DNA of 42,274 nt. It comes from Streptomyces sp. NRRL WC-3618 (lineage in GTDB: Bacteria > Actinomycetota > Actinomycetes > Streptomycetales > Streptomycetaceae). The notes below the pieces were generated by a model. That model did not search any database and was not told where the DNA came from. It saw only the letters and a program-made list of their open reading frames with translations. The DNA lies in NCBI RefSeq assembly GCF_001280005.1, contig NZ_LGDW01000464.1, forward strand, positions 1 through 42,274. The letters run 5' to 3'. A program made the position numbers and the translations under genes. This document shows, piece by piece, positions 9,857 to 18,296 of the stretch (the stretch's first letter is position 1; each line of letters opens with the position of its first letter).

Positions 9857-11125
9857 CTACGCTTTCCGCTCCCGCGCGTCGATCAGCGCGGCGGCCGTGA
9901 ACATCTCCACGCCGACCGTGATCGCGTACTCGTCGGCGTCGAAGTCGCCCTGGTGCAGATCGCGCACCACCCGCTCCCCCGGCGTGCGTACGCCGAGCCG
10001 GGCCATCGCGCCGGGCACGTGCTCCAGGTACCAGGAGAAGTCCTCGCCGCCGAGGCTCTGCGTGGTGTCCTCGACGGAGTGGAGGCCGCGTCGGGCCGTC
10101 ATGGCGTCGCGCAGCAGCTCGGTGACCTCCGCGTCGTTGACGACGGGCGGCACCCCGCGCACGTAGGTGATCTCGGACTTGGCCCGGTACAGGCCGGCGA
10201 TCTCGTCGACGGCCGCGTGGACGAGGTCGGGGGCCTGGTGCCAGGTCTCGAGGTCGAGGCAGCGTACGGTCCCGGAGAGCTCGGCGTGCTGCGGGATCAC
10301 GTTGCAGGCGTGACCGGACTCGATGCGGCCCCAGACCACGGAGAGCCCGCTGCGCGCGTCGACGCGCCGGGCGACGAGCGCGGGCACCTCGGTGGCGACC
10401 CGGGCGGCGGCGGTGACGAGGTCGGTCGTGAGGTGGGGACGCGCGGTGTGACCGCCGGCGCCGTCGAGCGAGATCTCCAGCCGGTCGCAGGCGGAGGTGA
10501 TGGGCCCGTGGCGCAGTCCGATCCGTCCGGCGTCGACCTTCGGGTCGCAGTGCACGGCGATGATCCGGCCCACCCCGTCGAGCGCGCCGCACTCGATCGC
10601 GTCGGCGGCGCCGCCGGGCAGCACCTCTTCGGCGGGCTGGAACAGCAGGCGCACCGGTCGCGGCAGCAGGCCCTGCTGGTGCAGGTCGGCGAGGACGAGT
10701 CCGGCGCCGAGGACGACGGCCGTGTGCACGTCGTGGCCGCAGGCGTGGGCGCGGCCGGGCACGGTGGAGCGGTACGCGCACTCACTCTTCGTGTCCGGGA
10801 TGGGGAGGGCGTCGATATCGGCGCGCAGGGCGAGCATCGGCACGGCGGTGCCGTTGTCGTGGCCCTCAGGGTCGGCGTCGATGTCGCCGATGTCACAGAT
10901 GAGCCCAGTTCCGGTGGTGAGTACGCGCGGCTTGAGGCCGGCCTTCTCGAGCCGTTCCTTGATCGCGGCGGTGGTGCGGAACTCCTGGTTGCCGAGCTCC
11001 GGGTGCATGTGCATGTCGCGTCGGAACGCGACGAGCTCGGCGTGCAGCGCCTCCGGCAGCGTGCCGGGAAGCACGGCTTCGCCGGGGAGGTCGACCTCGG
11101 ACTCTCGGGACGTCAATTGGTTCAC
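9857..11125 (-). CDS. M20 family metallo-amidohydrolase
   Basis: 422 aa, M20D-type zinc aminoacylase/amidohydrolase of the HipO/AmaA/indole-acetyl-amino-acid hydrolase group. Key motifs are DMHMHPELGNQE, LALRADIDALPI, HACGHDVHTAV (metal ligands Cys129 and His131), FQPAEEV, and GGEDFSWYLE near the C-terminus. It probably removes an acyl group from N-acyl amino acids in the cytoplasm; the natural substrate cannot be told. Start is uncertain: GTG 11125 has AGAGG directly adjacent, whereas in-frame TTG 11116 would place AGAGGG at a better distance. A promoter and a 12-bp palindrome are seen upstream. Confidence 0.9.
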   Translation of the reverse strand: MNQLTSRESEVDLPGEAVLPGTLPEALHAELVAFRRDMHMHPELGNQEFRTTAAIKERLEKAGLKPRVLTTGTGLICDIGDIDADPEGHDNGTAVPMLALRADIDALPIPDTKSECAYRSTVPGRAHACGHDVHTAVVLGAGLVLADLHQQGLLPRPVRLLFQPAEEVLPGGAADAIECGALDGVGRIIAVHCDPKVDAGRIGLRHGPITSACDRLEISLDGAGGHTARPHLTTDLVTAAARVATEVPALVARRVDARSGLSVVWGRIESGHACNVIPQHAELSGTVRCLDLETWHQAPDLVHAAVDEIAGLYRAKSEITYVRGVPPVVNDAEVTELLRDAMTARRGLHSVEDTTQSLGGEDFSWYLEHVPGAMARLGVRTPGERVVRDLHQGDFDADEYAITVGVEMFTAAALIDARERKA

Positions 11126-11150
11126 CCTCTGAAGGGTAGGACGCCCAGGC

Positions 11151-11162
11151 GGTCAGCTGACC
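11151..11162. promoter_or_regulatory. 12-bp perfect palindrome, candidate operator
   Basis: GGTCAGCTGACC lies between the putative -10 box and the start of the M20 hydrolase gene, a position where a bound repressor could block transcription. No regulator gene is adjacent, so its ligand and protein are unknown. Confidence 0.4.
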
Positions 11163-11182
11163 AGGATCAACAAAATTTCAAC

Positions 11183-11211
11183 CTATTAGAGGAAGAAAAC
11201 CTGATCGCCAA
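11183..11211 (-). promoter_or_regulatory. Putative promoter of the M20 hydrolase gene
   Basis: Minus-strand TTGGCG (11211-11206) and TAATAG (11188-11183) are 17 bases apart, a good sigma-70/HrdB-type pair in an AT-rich patch, 58 bases upstream of the GTG start. Confidence 0.55.
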
Positions 11212-11414
11212 GGCATACTCACGATCGTGGATGGGTAAACTCGGGCCCTTTCCCGGCAGCCACTTCCGTCTACCTGCGTCCACGATGCCACGGCGTCCCC
11301 CGCTTCGACCGAACTGTCCACCCACCGAAACGTCCACGGTCAGGGCGGTGAACACTCGCTGTCGCCCTGGAGAACGCCCCCCTCGGCCGGGCGCCCCGGG
11401 TAACGTGCACCCCT

Positions 11415-12119
11415 GTGACCGCCCCCAACGTGACGTCCATAACAGACTCCATCAAGTCCTTACTCCCCGACGTACCGGACTTCCTCGACGCCACCCGCGC
11501 GTCCTACGACGCGATGGCCGCCGACTACACAGAGCGATACGCGGACCACTTGGCGGACCTGCCGGTGGACCGCGCCCTCGTCGCCGCCTTCGCCGAGCTG
11601 GTGCGGGCCCGGGGCTCCGAGCCCGTCGCGGACATCGGTTCCGGCCCCGGCCATGTGACCGCGAGACTGCACGACCTCGGCGTACCGGTGTTCGGCGTCG
11701 ACCTGTCCCCGCGCATGGTGGCGCTGGCCCGCCGGGCCCACCCAGAACTCCGGTTCCACGTGGGCTCGATGACGTCGCTGGACCTCCCGGACGAAACCCT
11801 GGGCGGGATCCTGGCCCTCTACTCGATCATCCACGTCCCGGACAGCGGCCTGTCCACGGTGTTCGAGGAGTTCCACCGCGTACTGGCCCCCGGCGGCCAC
11901 GTCCTGCTCGGCTTCCAGACGGGCCCCGAGGACGAACACCTGCGCCTCACGGAACGCTTCGGCCACGAGATGTCGCTGGACTACTGGTTCCGCACCCCGG
12001 ACCGGGTCACCGAACTCCTGACCAAGGCAGGCCTGACGTCACACGCGCAAACGATCCGCGAGCCGTACGAGGAGGAGACGCGCCCACGCGCGTACCTGCT
12101 GGCACGCAAGCCGCAGTAG
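11415..12119 (+). CDS. Class I SAM-dependent methyltransferase
   Basis: 234 aa, Methyltransf_11/25 type. Motif I is VADIGSGPGHVTARL (from residue 71), followed by the acidic end of strand 2 (VFGVDLSPRMV) and motif III region (HVPDSGLSTVFEEFHRVLAPGG). The methyl acceptor is unknown. GTG 11415 is the likely start: TAACGT, twelve bases ahead, would serve as -10 of a leaderless transcript, and no Shine-Dalgarno is present. It converges on the sialyltransferase-like gene at 12142 with only 22 bases between stops. Confidence 0.88.
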   Translation: MTAPNVTSITDSIKSLLPDVPDFLDATRASYDAMAADYTERYADHLADLPVDRALVAAFAELVRARGSEPVADIGSGPGHVTARLHDLGVPVFGVDLSPRMVALARRAHPELRFHVGSMTSLDLPDETLGGILALYSIIHVPDSGLSTVFEEFHRVLAPGGHVLLGFQTGPEDEHLRLTERFGHEMSLDYWFRTPDRVTELLTKAGLTSHAQTIREPYEEETRPRAYLLARKPQ

Positions 12120-12141
12120 CCGGGCGCGGGGGCCGCGGGCC

Positions 12142-13371
12142 TCAGCCCGTCGCCTTCGCTTCCTTCGTCGGGCGGGACGGCTCCGTCGACACCCGTTGCA
12201 CGTCGCGGGCCGAGCCCGTGACGCCCGACAGGAAGCCCTGGGCCCGTGGTGAGGCGCTCGCGGTCAGCCAGGCCGGGTCGATGTCGCAGACGGCGACCTT
12301 GACGTCCGTGCCCGCCAGGGCCAGGGGGAGGGTGTGGACGACCGTCGACGGGAAGCTGAGGATCGTACGGCCGATGGGGCCGCGGCGGGCGATCAGTTCC
12401 AGGGGGAGGTCCGGGCGGACCACCTCCAGGCCGGTGCAGGCCGCCAGGTCGTGGAGTTTCTCGGCGCTCTCGCGGCGGTGCGCGAAGTAGCGCTTCACTC
12501 CGTGGGCCGTGGCCAGGGTACGGACCGCGTCGCGGTAGCGGTCGGCGTCGACCACGCCCGTCTCGACCAGGGACGTACCGACCATGTCGGCACCGTCGGA
12601 GATGTGCGGGGGCCCGAAGCGGGACCGGGTCCAGGCGAAGTCGTTGTACGTGACCTCGACGCCCTGGGGGGTGTCCTCGATCGGCATCGAGGAGAAGATC
12701 TCGACCCGGCGCCGGCCGCCCGGGGTCAGCCGTCGGCGTGCCTTCGACGACACCGGGATGAACAGCAGGTCCCGCGCTCCGGGGCGCTGTGACTTGCGGT
12801 GCCAGCGCACCAGGCGTTCACCGCGCGCCAGTTGGGAGACGAACTCCATGGTCGCCGTGCCGTCGTCGACCACGACGAGGTCACGGGCCTTGGTGATGTT
12901 GAGAAGTACCTGTACGTAACGGGAGAACGGGTCGCCCATCACGATCCGCCGCGTCCTGCGCAACAGGGGGGCGAGGCCGCCGATCGTGCGGAAGGGCGCC
13001 GACGTACCGTCGCGCGCGTCCTCCCAGCGGACCTCATGGCCTTCCTCGCGGGCGAGTTCGGCCATGCGGCGCAGCTGGCCCCGGGTCATCGGGTCGACCG
13101 GGGAGAGAACCACCAGGGTCAGTCCGCCCGCGGCGGGTTCCCGGTGGATCTCCGGCCGGCTCTGGCCTCTGCGCCAGCGGCGCGACGCCTGTCCGGGGAC
13201 TCTGGCTTTGCCTTTTTTGCTGGTGGAAACAGCCGGCGCCGGACCGCCGGCCCCCTCCGGGCTGGGCGCATGCGTGTGCGCATGCGCCCATTCCAGCACG
13301 TTCAGAAGCTGGACCGGGCTCTCGACGAAGGCGAGAGTCTGGGGGCCGGTGGTACCGGCGCGTGGGCTCAT
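12142..13371 (-). CDS. Sialyltransferase/polysialyltransferase-like glycosyltransferase
   Basis: 409 aa. It resembles GT52/GT38-fold enzymes that use CMP-nonulosonates. It has an N-terminal strand TLAFVESPVQLLNVLEWAH; an acidic-acidic-Gly motif VVVDDGTATMEF; a His motif KRYFAHRRE standing where HP normally occurs; and a Ser motif SFPSTVVHTLPL. I infer that it transfers or polymerises the CMP-activated nonulosonic acid made by the adjacent genes. A basic, low-complexity insertion (about residues 35-75, SKKGKARVPGQASRRWRRGQ) interrupts the N-terminal domain. ATG 13371 is used because the 54 upstream codons are unlike the family; its ribosome site is weak. It is last in the minus-strand operon, 97 bases after the synthase stop. 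Confidence 0.8.
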   Translation of the reverse strand: MSPRAGTTGPQTLAFVESPVQLLNVLEWAHAHTHAPSPEGAGGPAPAVSTSKKGKARVPGQASRRWRRGQSRPEIHREPAAGGLTLVVLSPVDPMTRGQLRRMAELAREEGHEVRWEDARDGTSAPFRTIGGLAPLLRRTRRIVMGDPFSRYVQVLLNITKARDLVVVDDGTATMEFVSQLARGERLVRWHRKSQRPGARDLLFIPVSSKARRRLTPGGRRRVEIFSSMPIEDTPQGVEVTYNDFAWTRSRFGPPHISDGADMVGTSLVETGVVDADRYRDAVRTLATAHGVKRYFAHRRESAEKLHDLAACTGLEVVRPDLPLELIARRGPIGRTILSFPSTVVHTLPLALAGTDVKVAVCDIDPAWLTASASPRAQGFLSGVTGSARDVQRVSTEPSRPTKEAKATG

Positions 13372-13468
13372 CGACGTACGACCGTCGCTTCCGTGAGTAC
13401 GGATTGGGGGATCCGCGTGGACGGAGTGGTCACCGGCTGGCGCCGGTGAAGCCGCTGAGTGGGGTGGA

Positions 13469-14404
13469 TCAGGCGGTGACGGGCTCGCCCGCCGCAGCCG
13501 CGATCTCCGCGTCGGCGATGACGCCGGAGACACGACGGAGCTTCTTCATGGGGCCGATCTCGGACTCGTAGACCTTCTTGACGCCGTCGCCGAGGGACTC
13601 GGAGATGGTGCGGATGTCACGGACGAGGCGGGTCAGGCCCTGCGGCTCGACGGAGGCGGCCTGGTCGGAGCCCCACATCGCGCGGTCGAGGGTGATGTGA
13701 CGCTCGACGAAGGTGGCACCGAGGGCGACCGCGGCCAGCGTGGTCTGCAGGCCCGTCTCGTGGCCGGAGTAGCCGATCGGAACGTTCGGGTACTCCTTCT
13801 CCAGCGTGTTGATCACGCGGAGGTTGAGCTCCTCGGCCTTCGCCGGGTAGGTCGACGTCGCGTGGCACAGCAGGATGTTGTCCGAGCCGAGGACCTCGAC
13901 CGCGTGACGGATCTGCTTCGGGGTGGACATACCCGTCGACAGGATGACCGTACGGCCGGTCTTGCGCAGGGCGACGAGCAGCTCGTCGTCCGTCAGGGAC
14001 GCGGAGGCGACCTTGTGGGCCGGGACGTCGAACTTCTCGAGGAACGCGACGGCCTCGGTGTCCCACGGGGAAGCGAACCAGTCGATGCCGCGCTTCTTGC
14101 AGTGCTCGTCGATCTGGCGGTAGTCGTCCTCGCCGAACTCCACACGGTGGCGGTAGTCGATGTAGGTCATGCGGCCCCAGGGGGTGTCGCGCTCGATGTC
14201 CCACTGGTCGCGCGGGGTGCAGATCTCCGGGGTGCGCTTCTGGAACTTGACGGCGTCGCAGCCGGCCTCGGCGGCCACGTCGATCAGCTTGAAGGCGTTC
14301 TCGAGGTCACCGTTGTGGTTGATGCCGATCTCGCCGCAGATGTACACGGGCTGGCCGGGACCGGCCGTCTTCGAGCCGAACGAGCGCAGGCGGGTGGAGG
14401 TCAT
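13469..14404 (-). CDS. Nonulosonic acid synthase, NeuB-type, lacking SAF domain
   Basis: 311 aa TIM-barrel synthase (PF03102) that condenses PEP with a six-carbon sugar or sugar phosphate to a nine-carbon 2-keto-3-deoxy acid. Visible motifs are CGEIGINHNGDLENAFKLID, DAVKFQKRTPE, WFASPWDTEAVAFLEKF, VILSTGMST, CHATSTYPA, PIGYSGHETG and FVERHITLDRAMWGSDQAAS. NeuB enzymes are normally about 340-360 aa with a C-terminal SAF (antifreeze-like) domain; this one stops soon after the barrel. The SAF domain contributes an Arg to the neighbouring subunit's active site, so its loss suggests a different substrate or phosphate handling. ATG 14404 has AAGGAA nine bases upstream and lies 12 bases after the preceding stop, indicating one operon. 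Confidence 0.9.
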   Translation of the reverse strand: MTSTRLRSFGSKTAGPGQPVYICGEIGINHNGDLENAFKLIDVAAEAGCDAVKFQKRTPEICTPRDQWDIERDTPWGRMTYIDYRHRVEFGEDDYRQIDEHCKKRGIDWFASPWDTEAVAFLEKFDVPAHKVASASLTDDELLVALRKTGRTVILSTGMSTPKQIRHAVEVLGSDNILLCHATSTYPAKAEELNLRVINTLEKEYPNVPIGYSGHETGLQTTLAAVALGATFVERHITLDRAMWGSDQAASVEPQGLTRLVRDIRTISESLGDGVKKVYESEIGPMKKLRRVSGVIADAEIAAAAGEPVTA

Positions 14405-14416
14405 GACTTTGGTTCC

Positions 14417-15733
14417 TTACTTCTTGTTGAGGGGGTCGAGAGAGGGGCCGAGGATCCAGCTGGCGATCTCTCGGATCGCGCCGTCGCCGCCGGGAACGGT
14501 GGTGACCGCGCGTGCGGCGCCGCGCACAACGTCGTGGGCGCTTGCGACCGCCACGGGCCAGCCCACCAGGGCGAAGCACGGGAGGTCGTTGACGTCGTTG
14601 CCGACGTAGAGCACGCGCTCCGGCGCGATGCCCTGCTCCTCGCACCACTGCTTCAGCGCGAGGTCTTTCCGGTCGATGCCGTGCAACACGGGCAGCTGTA
14701 GCTTCCGTGCGCGGGCGGCGACGACCGGGTTCTGTTCCGAGGACAGGATCAGCAACTTGAGGCTGCTCTTGCGCAACGCTGCGATTCCGAGGCCGTCACC
14801 GCGATGCACGGAGACGAACTCCCGTCCTTCGGAGTCGATCAGCACCCTGTCATCTGTCTGGGTGCCGTCGAAGTCGAGTACGACCGCGTCGATGTCATCG
14901 GCGGTCGGAAGGGCGCCGGGGCGGTTCGCGTCGAAGAGCGTCGCGAGGGCCCGGGCGCGGGCGAGGTCGTGCGGGTCGTCGATCTCCAGCACGCGGGCCG
15001 GGTCGGTGCGCACGGGTTCGGTGTGACCGAAGAAACGGTGCTTCGACTGGCGGAAGCCCGTCGCGTCCATGGCGTAGACGGCGCCGGTCTCCAGGAGGTC
15101 CTGGGGGCGGTCCTGGCGGCGGGGCCGGAAGGACTTGTCGTGATTCACGCCATAGCCGCCGCCGACGGTGACCGTCTCGGTGGCCACGGAGCCGGTGCCG
15201 GCCTCGACCGCCGTGCGCTCGCCGGGCGCAGCCTGCGGGTCGTCGGCGGCGTCGCGCCAGATGAAGCCGTGGAAGGGGGCGACGGTCAGCGCGCTGTCCG
15301 CACCGTTGTGCACAACCGCGTTGACGACGCCGTCGACATCCTCGCGGATGATGAACGGGCTGGTGCACTGCACGAGCAGGACCACGTCGACCTTGGTGCC
15401 GTGCAGCGTCTCGTGGGCGTCCATGGCGTGCAGGACGGCGGCCTCGGAGGTCGCGGTGTCACCGGCGATGGCGGCGGGACGCAGCACGACCTCGGCGCCG
15501 GCCTGGCGGGCGGCGGCGGCGATCGCCTGGTCGTCGGTGGAGACGACGACGTCCGTGACCAGCTTGGCCGCGAGGCACTCGCGCACCGCGCGGGCGACCA
15601 GCGGGACCCCGCCGACGGGCAGCAGGTTCTTCGCGGGGACGCCCTTGGAGCCGCCTCGCGCGGGAATGACCGCGAGCACGCGGGGCCGCGCTGTCGCTCG
15701 GCCCGCTTCCGGGTTGGACTCCGGGTTGGACAT
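14417..15733 (-). CDS. CMP-nonulosonate synthetase fused to KdsC-like HAD phosphatase
   Basis: 438 aa, two enzymes in one chain. Residues 18-275 are an acylneuraminate cytidylyltransferase (VIPARGGSKGVPAKN at 22-36; LLVQCTSPF; ETGAVYAMD). Residues 165-190 are a low-complexity insertion. Residues 282-432 are a KdsC/KDO-8-phosphatase-type HAD domain with nucleophile and acid Asp287/Asp289 (DFDGTQTDD), the HRGDGLGI segment and GNDVNDLP (378-385), so catalysis looks intact. The order matches animal CMAS. It could dephosphorylate a 9-phosphate product of the synthase and then activate it as the CMP-sugar. ATG 15733 has AAGGAG eight bases upstream; the gene lies 50 bases downstream of the first operon gene. 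Confidence 0.91.
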   Translation of the reverse strand: MSNPESNPEAGRATARPRVLAVIPARGGSKGVPAKNLLPVGGVPLVARAVRECLAAKLVTDVVVSTDDQAIAAAARQAGAEVVLRPAAIAGDTATSEAAVLHAMDAHETLHGTKVDVVLLVQCTSPFIIREDVDGVVNAVVHNGADSALTVAPFHGFIWRDAADDPQAAPGERTAVEAGTGSVATETVTVGGGYGVNHDKSFRPRRQDRPQDLLETGAVYAMDATGFRQSKHRFFGHTEPVRTDPARVLEIDDPHDLARARALATLFDANRPGALPTADDIDAVVLDFDGTQTDDRVLIDSEGREFVSVHRGDGLGIAALRKSSLKLLILSSEQNPVVAARARKLQLPVLHGIDRKDLALKQWCEEQGIAPERVLYVGNDVNDLPCFALVGWPVAVASAHDVVRGAARAVTTVPGGDGAIREIASWILGPSLDPLNKK

Positions 15734-15783
15734 TGCCTGTACTCCTTGACGCTCTTCGCGTTCGTGACGGGGAATCCGGTCGC

Positions 15784-17094
15784 TCACAGCTCCCCCATAC
15801 GCCGGATCACGGGCGCGACGCGCTGCACGCCGTGCCGGTAGGCGCCGCGGGCCGCGCGACGCACGATCTGCCGCACCGCTCCCGGCTCCTTGTCGGCGGC
15901 CGGCGCCCCGGGCAGCGGAACGCCGTCGGGGCCGAGGTGGTGCCGAGCGAGAATACCCGGCAAATATCCGGGAGCCGTCATCGGTGTGTAATACGGGGCC
16001 AGCGGCGGAAGCTTCGAGGATCCCAGAAGACGGTCGATCCTGTCGCGTGCCGTATCAAAGGCGGACTCGTACGAGCCTCCCCCAGAGGGGGTGCCCCCAG
16101 CCGCGACCCCCTGCCTGGCCACCCATGAGGCGTCAGGAACGGGCTGGTGACCGGCGTCGAGCTGCTCCCAGGAGGCGAGGCAGCCGGATCCCACGAAGTG
16201 GTGGTTGCCGAGCGACTCACGCACCCCGAGGTCGCTCAGCACGACGGTCGGGATGCTGCGGTGCAGGGACTCCAGGGCGGCCGTGGAGCTGATCGTGACC
16301 AGCAGGTCCGTACGGTCCAGGACCTCGCCCATGTGCCCGTAGACGAGCTTGAAGTTGGGCGGAAGGTCGGCGCGCTGGGCAAGTTTCTGGTACGGCAGTT
16401 CCTCGATGTGCGTGGTGTGCTCGCCGGGCTTGGAGCGCAGCTTGAGGAGCACCTCGCGCTCGGGGTGCAGCTTGGCGTGCTGCACGAGGCGGTCCAGCAG
16501 ATACGTACGGTCCTTGCGGCTCTCCGGGACGGAGGGCTGGGCGGCGAACACCACGGTGTAGGGGTGACCATGGTCACCTGTGTAAGAAGCGCCACCCAGG
16601 AAGGGGAGTGCGACTTCGGTCACAGAGGAGGAGTCGGCGCCGACACCGTCGTATACGGCCTTGAACCGGTCGGCGTCCTGACGGGAGTTGGCGAGGACCA
16701 GGTCGGCGCCGTGGCGCAGCAGGAGGCCGTCGGTCAGCTTCTCGTAGACGACGCCGACATAGCCGGTGACGACGACAGGGCGCAGGGCCTGGTCCTGCCA
16801 CACGTGCGTCAGGCCGTGGAGCATCGCCTGGACGCCGCCCCCGACGAGGGCGAGGACAAGGATGTCGTACGGCTCCTCCTGGTCCATGGCCCGCAGGAAC
16901 TCCAGGGCGGTCACCTCGCGCAGCGAGTCGGCCGTGACGCCGACCTCCTGGAGCTGGCGGGCCGTGGGCGTGGCTCTGCCTCTGAGGAGGTAGCCGTCGA
17001 GGTGAATGTCTGAATTATCAGGAGAAATACGACTGGCGGTGAGTGCACCCCATTTCCACCGAGTGTCTGAATCGGCGAGAACGGCGACCCTCAT
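15784..17094 (-). CDS. DUF6716-type putative glycosyltransferase
   Basis: 436 aa, first gene of the minus-strand operon. The N-terminus MRVAVLADSDTRWKWG and the segments YVGVVYEKLTDGLLLRHGADLVLANS, LLKLRSKPGEHTTHIEELP and ISSTAALESLHRSIPTVVL suggest a GT-B-like fold with the Ser motif of CMP-sugar or glycerophosphate transferases. I recall this family being named DUF6716 and found beside NeuA/NeuB genes in actinobacteria; the reaction is unknown. Residues around GGTPSGGGSYES are encoded by a short repeat-like GC element (16079-16098) that appears inserted in frame. ATG 17094 is chosen for homology; no good ribosome site is seen. Confidence 0.78.
   Translation of the reverse strand: MRVAVLADSDTRWKWGALTASRISPDNSDIHLDGYLLRGRATPTARQLQEVGVTADSLREVTALEFLRAMDQEEPYDILVLALVGGGVQAMLHGLTHVWQDQALRPVVVTGYVGVVYEKLTDGLLLRHGADLVLANSRQDADRFKAVYDGVGADSSSVTEVALPFLGGASYTGDHGHPYTVVFAAQPSVPESRKDRTYLLDRLVQHAKLHPEREVLLKLRSKPGEHTTHIEELPYQKLAQRADLPPNFKLVYGHMGEVLDRTDLLVTISSTAALESLHRSIPTVVLSDLGVRESLGNHHFVGSGCLASWEQLDAGHQPVPDASWVARQGVAAGGTPSGGGSYESAFDTARDRIDRLLGSSKLPPLAPYYTPMTAPGYLPGILARHHLGPDGVPLPGAPAADKEPGAVRQIVRRAARGAYRHGVQRVAPVIRRMGEL
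16079..16098. repeat. Short palindromic REP-like element inside the DUF6716 gene
   Basis: Five C, AGA, five G, TG, five C in succession can form two alternative hairpins. I recall closely similar GC-rich palindromes being dispersed in Streptomyces genomes. Here it is read in frame as a Gly/Pro/Ser-rich loop (GGTPSGGGS) of the protein. Confidence 0.5.
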
Positions 17095-17315
17095 GGGGCT
17101 CGAGGTACTGGCTGGCACGCCCAAGACCTTAAGCCGACATGGGGTGCTTCCGCCCAATCGCGAGGCAACAAAGGGTTAACAAAAGATCTACGCGGCCTGA
17201 TACGGGGCGCCATACACACAGAAACCCCCTTGATTCACCGGGCCGACACATGCCGTTCGTCCGTGATCAAACCCCGGGTAAAGTAGGAGCTCCGGAGAGG
17301 CTCTAACCTGGACGC
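17095..17315. promoter_or_regulatory. Divergent intergenic region of the nonulosonate locus
   Basis: This 221-base region separates the minus-strand biosynthesis operon from the plus-strand GT2/polysialyltransferase pair, so both promoters must lie here. TAAAGT at about 17279 and TAACCT at 17303 are candidate -10 boxes for the plus strand; the latter, seven bases before GTG 17316, would give a leaderless message. No confident -35 box was found. Confidence 0.4.
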
Positions 17316-18296
17316 GTGGTCAAGCTCTCCGTCATCGTGCCGTTCTACAACGTGCAGCAATATGCGCCCGACACTCTGAAGAGCCTCCGCGCCAACGCGC
17401 GTGAGGACTTCGAGTTCATTCTCGTCGACGACTGCTCGCGCGACGAGACTCCGGACATCCTCGCGCGCGCAGAGCGCGAGCTGCCGGGCGCCGTGCTGGT
17501 CAGCCACGAGAAGAACGGAGGACTGGCCACCGCCCGCAACACCGGGATCGACAAAGCGCGTGGCGAATACCTCACGTTCCTCGATGGCGACGACTGGCTC
17601 GCCCCCGGCTATTTCTCCCAACTCCTCGCTTCTATTGAGGACTTGGGCTGCGATTTCGTCCGTACGGATCATGTGCAGTGCACGGGCAAGGCGCGCGCGA
17701 TCCACCGGGTTCCGCACGGCCGGCGCGGGGTGGTGATGTCTCCGCGGGACGCGATTCTGCCGACCGACCGCACCACGTCCGTCGACTACGCCTACGCCTG
17801 GGCGGGCATCTACCACCGCCGGCTCGTCGACCGCGGCGTCCTGCACTTCAGGGACGGACTGCGCACGGCGGAGGACCGGCCGTGGATCTGGAAGCTGCAC
17901 CGGGAGGCGGAGTCGTTCGCCGTGGTGGGGCTGCTCGGCGTCTTCTACCGGCGCGGGGTCACCTCGTCCCTCACCCAGATCGGTGACACCCGGCAACTGG
18001 ACTTCATCCGGGCCTTCGACCAGGTGATCGAGGAGACGGCACGGGATGCCGAGGCCGATAGGCTGCTGCCCAAGGCAGTGCGCACGTACTGCGCGATCAT
18101 GGCCCATCATCTCGGATCGATCGAGAGGTTCGAACCCGCCGTGGCTCGAGAATTGCGCTCACTGAGCTCAGCCGCCCTGAAGCGGATGCCGCAGGACGTC
18201 CTCACGGAGGCGATCAACTCCATGGACGCCACGCGCGCCGCCCGGCTGCGCCGAGTGCGGCGCAGGCCCGTCGCGGCGGAGAAGGTGGCCGGCTGA
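17316..18296 (+). CDS. GT2 family glycosyltransferase
   Basis: 326 aa, GT-A fold inverting glycosyltransferase. It opens with LSVIVPFYNVQQYAPDTLKS, then has the nucleotide-binding ILVDDCSRDET (Asp38-Asp39 region) and FLDGDDWLAP (residues 89-96, the metal-binding DxD), and an acidic active-site region DGLRTAEDRPWIWK. It probably adds a sugar to the surface polymer or makes its primer; donor unknown. The C-terminal end is basic (RLRRVRRRPVAAEK), consistent with membrane association. GTG 17316 lacks a near Shine-Dalgarno. The stop overlaps the next start by one base, so the two products are probably made together. Confidence 0.88.
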   Translation: MVKLSVIVPFYNVQQYAPDTLKSLRANAREDFEFILVDDCSRDETPDILARAERELPGAVLVSHEKNGGLATARNTGIDKARGEYLTFLDGDDWLAPGYFSQLLASIEDLGCDFVRTDHVQCTGKARAIHRVPHGRRGVVMSPRDAILPTDRTTSVDYAYAWAGIYHRRLVDRGVLHFRDGLRTAEDRPWIWKLHREAESFAVVGLLGVFYRRGVTSSLTQIGDTRQLDFIRAFDQVIEETARDAEADRLLPKAVRTYCAIMAHHLGSIERFEPAVARELRSLSSAALKRMPQDVLTEAINSMDATRAARLRRVRRRPVAAEKVAG

